Source: Pseudalgibacter alginicilyticus
GTDB lineage: Bacteria > Bacteroidota > Bacteroidia > Flavobacteriales > Flavobacteriaceae
NCBI RefSeq assembly: GCF_001310225.1
Contig: NZ_CP012898.1
Span: 930,001 to 994,000, forward strand
DNA length: 64,000 nucleotides
Reading direction: 5' to 3'
Shown here: piece by piece, positions 63,656 to 64,000 of the stretch
Position numbering within the stretch: position 1 is the first letter of the stretch
How the letters are laid out: each line of letters begins with the position of its first letter
The notes under the pieces: generated by a model
What the model saw: the letters and a program-made list of their open reading frames with translations, nothing else
What the model was told of the DNA's origin: nothing
The model's database searches: none
Program-made: the position numbers and the translations under genes

Positions 63656-64000
63656 TTATCGCGTCTTTTTTTGTGCAGGAAATCGCATTCTATAATCTAC
63701 ATCTATTTTACCTTTAGAAATATTTATAAGCTTACCTTTTATCAAGCGCTTTTTAAATGCTGATAATTTATCAGTAAACAAAACACCTTCAATATGGTCA
63801 TATTCATGCTGAATGACGCGAGCAATCCAACCATCAAAAACCTCAGTGTGTGGTTCAAAGTTTTCATCCAGATATTCAATCGTTATTTTGGGTTTTCTAA
63901 AAACATCTTCCCTAACATTCGGGATACTCAAACAGCCTTCGTTAAATGCCCACTCTTCCCCCTCTTCTTTAATGATTTTAGGATTTACAAAAACACGTTT
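63656..64000 (-). CDS. def: Peptide deformylase, C-terminal part (cut by window edge)
   Basis: 115 codons lie in the window; the start is beyond 64000. Read from the edge: KRVFVNPKIIKEEGEEWAF, then motif 2 EGCLSIPNVREDV and motif 3 IQHEYDHIEGVLF, which give the metal-binding Cys and two His and the catalytic Glu. Lacks only the N-terminal motif 1, which must lie outside the window. Removes formyl groups from new proteins. Confidence 0.95.
   Translation of the reverse strand, partial: KRVFVNPKIIKEEGEEWAFNEGCLSIPNVREDVFRKPKITIEYLDENFEPHTEVFDGWIARVIQHEYDHIEGVLFTDKLSAFKKRLIKGKLINISKGKIDVDYRMRFPAQKKTR

Overview
The window looks like chromosome of a low-GC Bacteroidota, most likely a marine-type member of the Flavobacteriaceae. 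Evidence is the SusC/SusD pair, OstA-like and DUF349 proteins, TIGR02757 and DUF5606 families, a flavobacterial-style carotenoid cluster, promoters matching TTG-N19/20-TAnnTTTG, tRNA genes without an encoded CCA, and AT-rich intergenic DNA throughout.

Layout. 1-9300: end of an MFS transporter, a lipoprotein, TIGR02757, the rpsF-rpsR-rplI operon, a LytTR response regulator, priA, a TPR pair and a YihY protein. 9406-16067: nadC, rlmH, hpf, rdgB, then a same-strand run rsh-fur-purA. 16200-25332: a nutrient-acquisition locus in the order ECF sigma, FecR anti-sigma, SusC transducer with STN domain, SusD, calcineurin-type phosphoesterase and glycerophosphodiesterase. 25437-38000: OstA-like, class III aminotransferase, TPR, two translationally coupled DUF368 proteins, aroE, DUF349, two Cof-type HAD phosphatases around mazG, and yjbQ. 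38315-49186: a secreted 'asparagine synthetase B'-like protein, dnaB, accA, EamA and LptF/G-type permeases, tgt, a beta-barrel protein, an FKBP lipoprotein, an S4 protein, a phosphoribosyltransferase and aroK.

49333-56408: tRNA-Lys, tRNA-Leu(GAG) and a 6.9-kb integrated element whose 15-bp direct repeats duplicate the 3' end of tRNA-Leu. All its genes run leftward: tyrosine integrase, unknown, excisionase-like HTH, RepA/AAA_25-type ATPase, zinc/Toprim primase-like protein, a DUF5681/small-terminase-like protein, two unknowns and a lipoprotein. It has a striking 9-bp-phased GTAAC/GTTAC array between and inside the replication genes, no relaxase and no virion genes. I read it as a small self-replicating satellite-like integrative element and consider it the best candidate for a poorly described system here.

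56485-61372: a MerR/B12-binding regulator resembling the light sensor CarH, then a tight crtI-crtB-crtZ-crtY operon expected to lead to zeaxanthin. 61389-64000: a D-2-hydroxyacid dehydrogenase, a TlpA-like thioredoxin, DUF5606 and the 3' part of def.

Other points worth attention are a Tgt in which all three zinc cysteines are replaced, a possible antisense RNA terminator ahead of susC, and inverted repeats near the carotenoid, integrase and beta-barrel genes.
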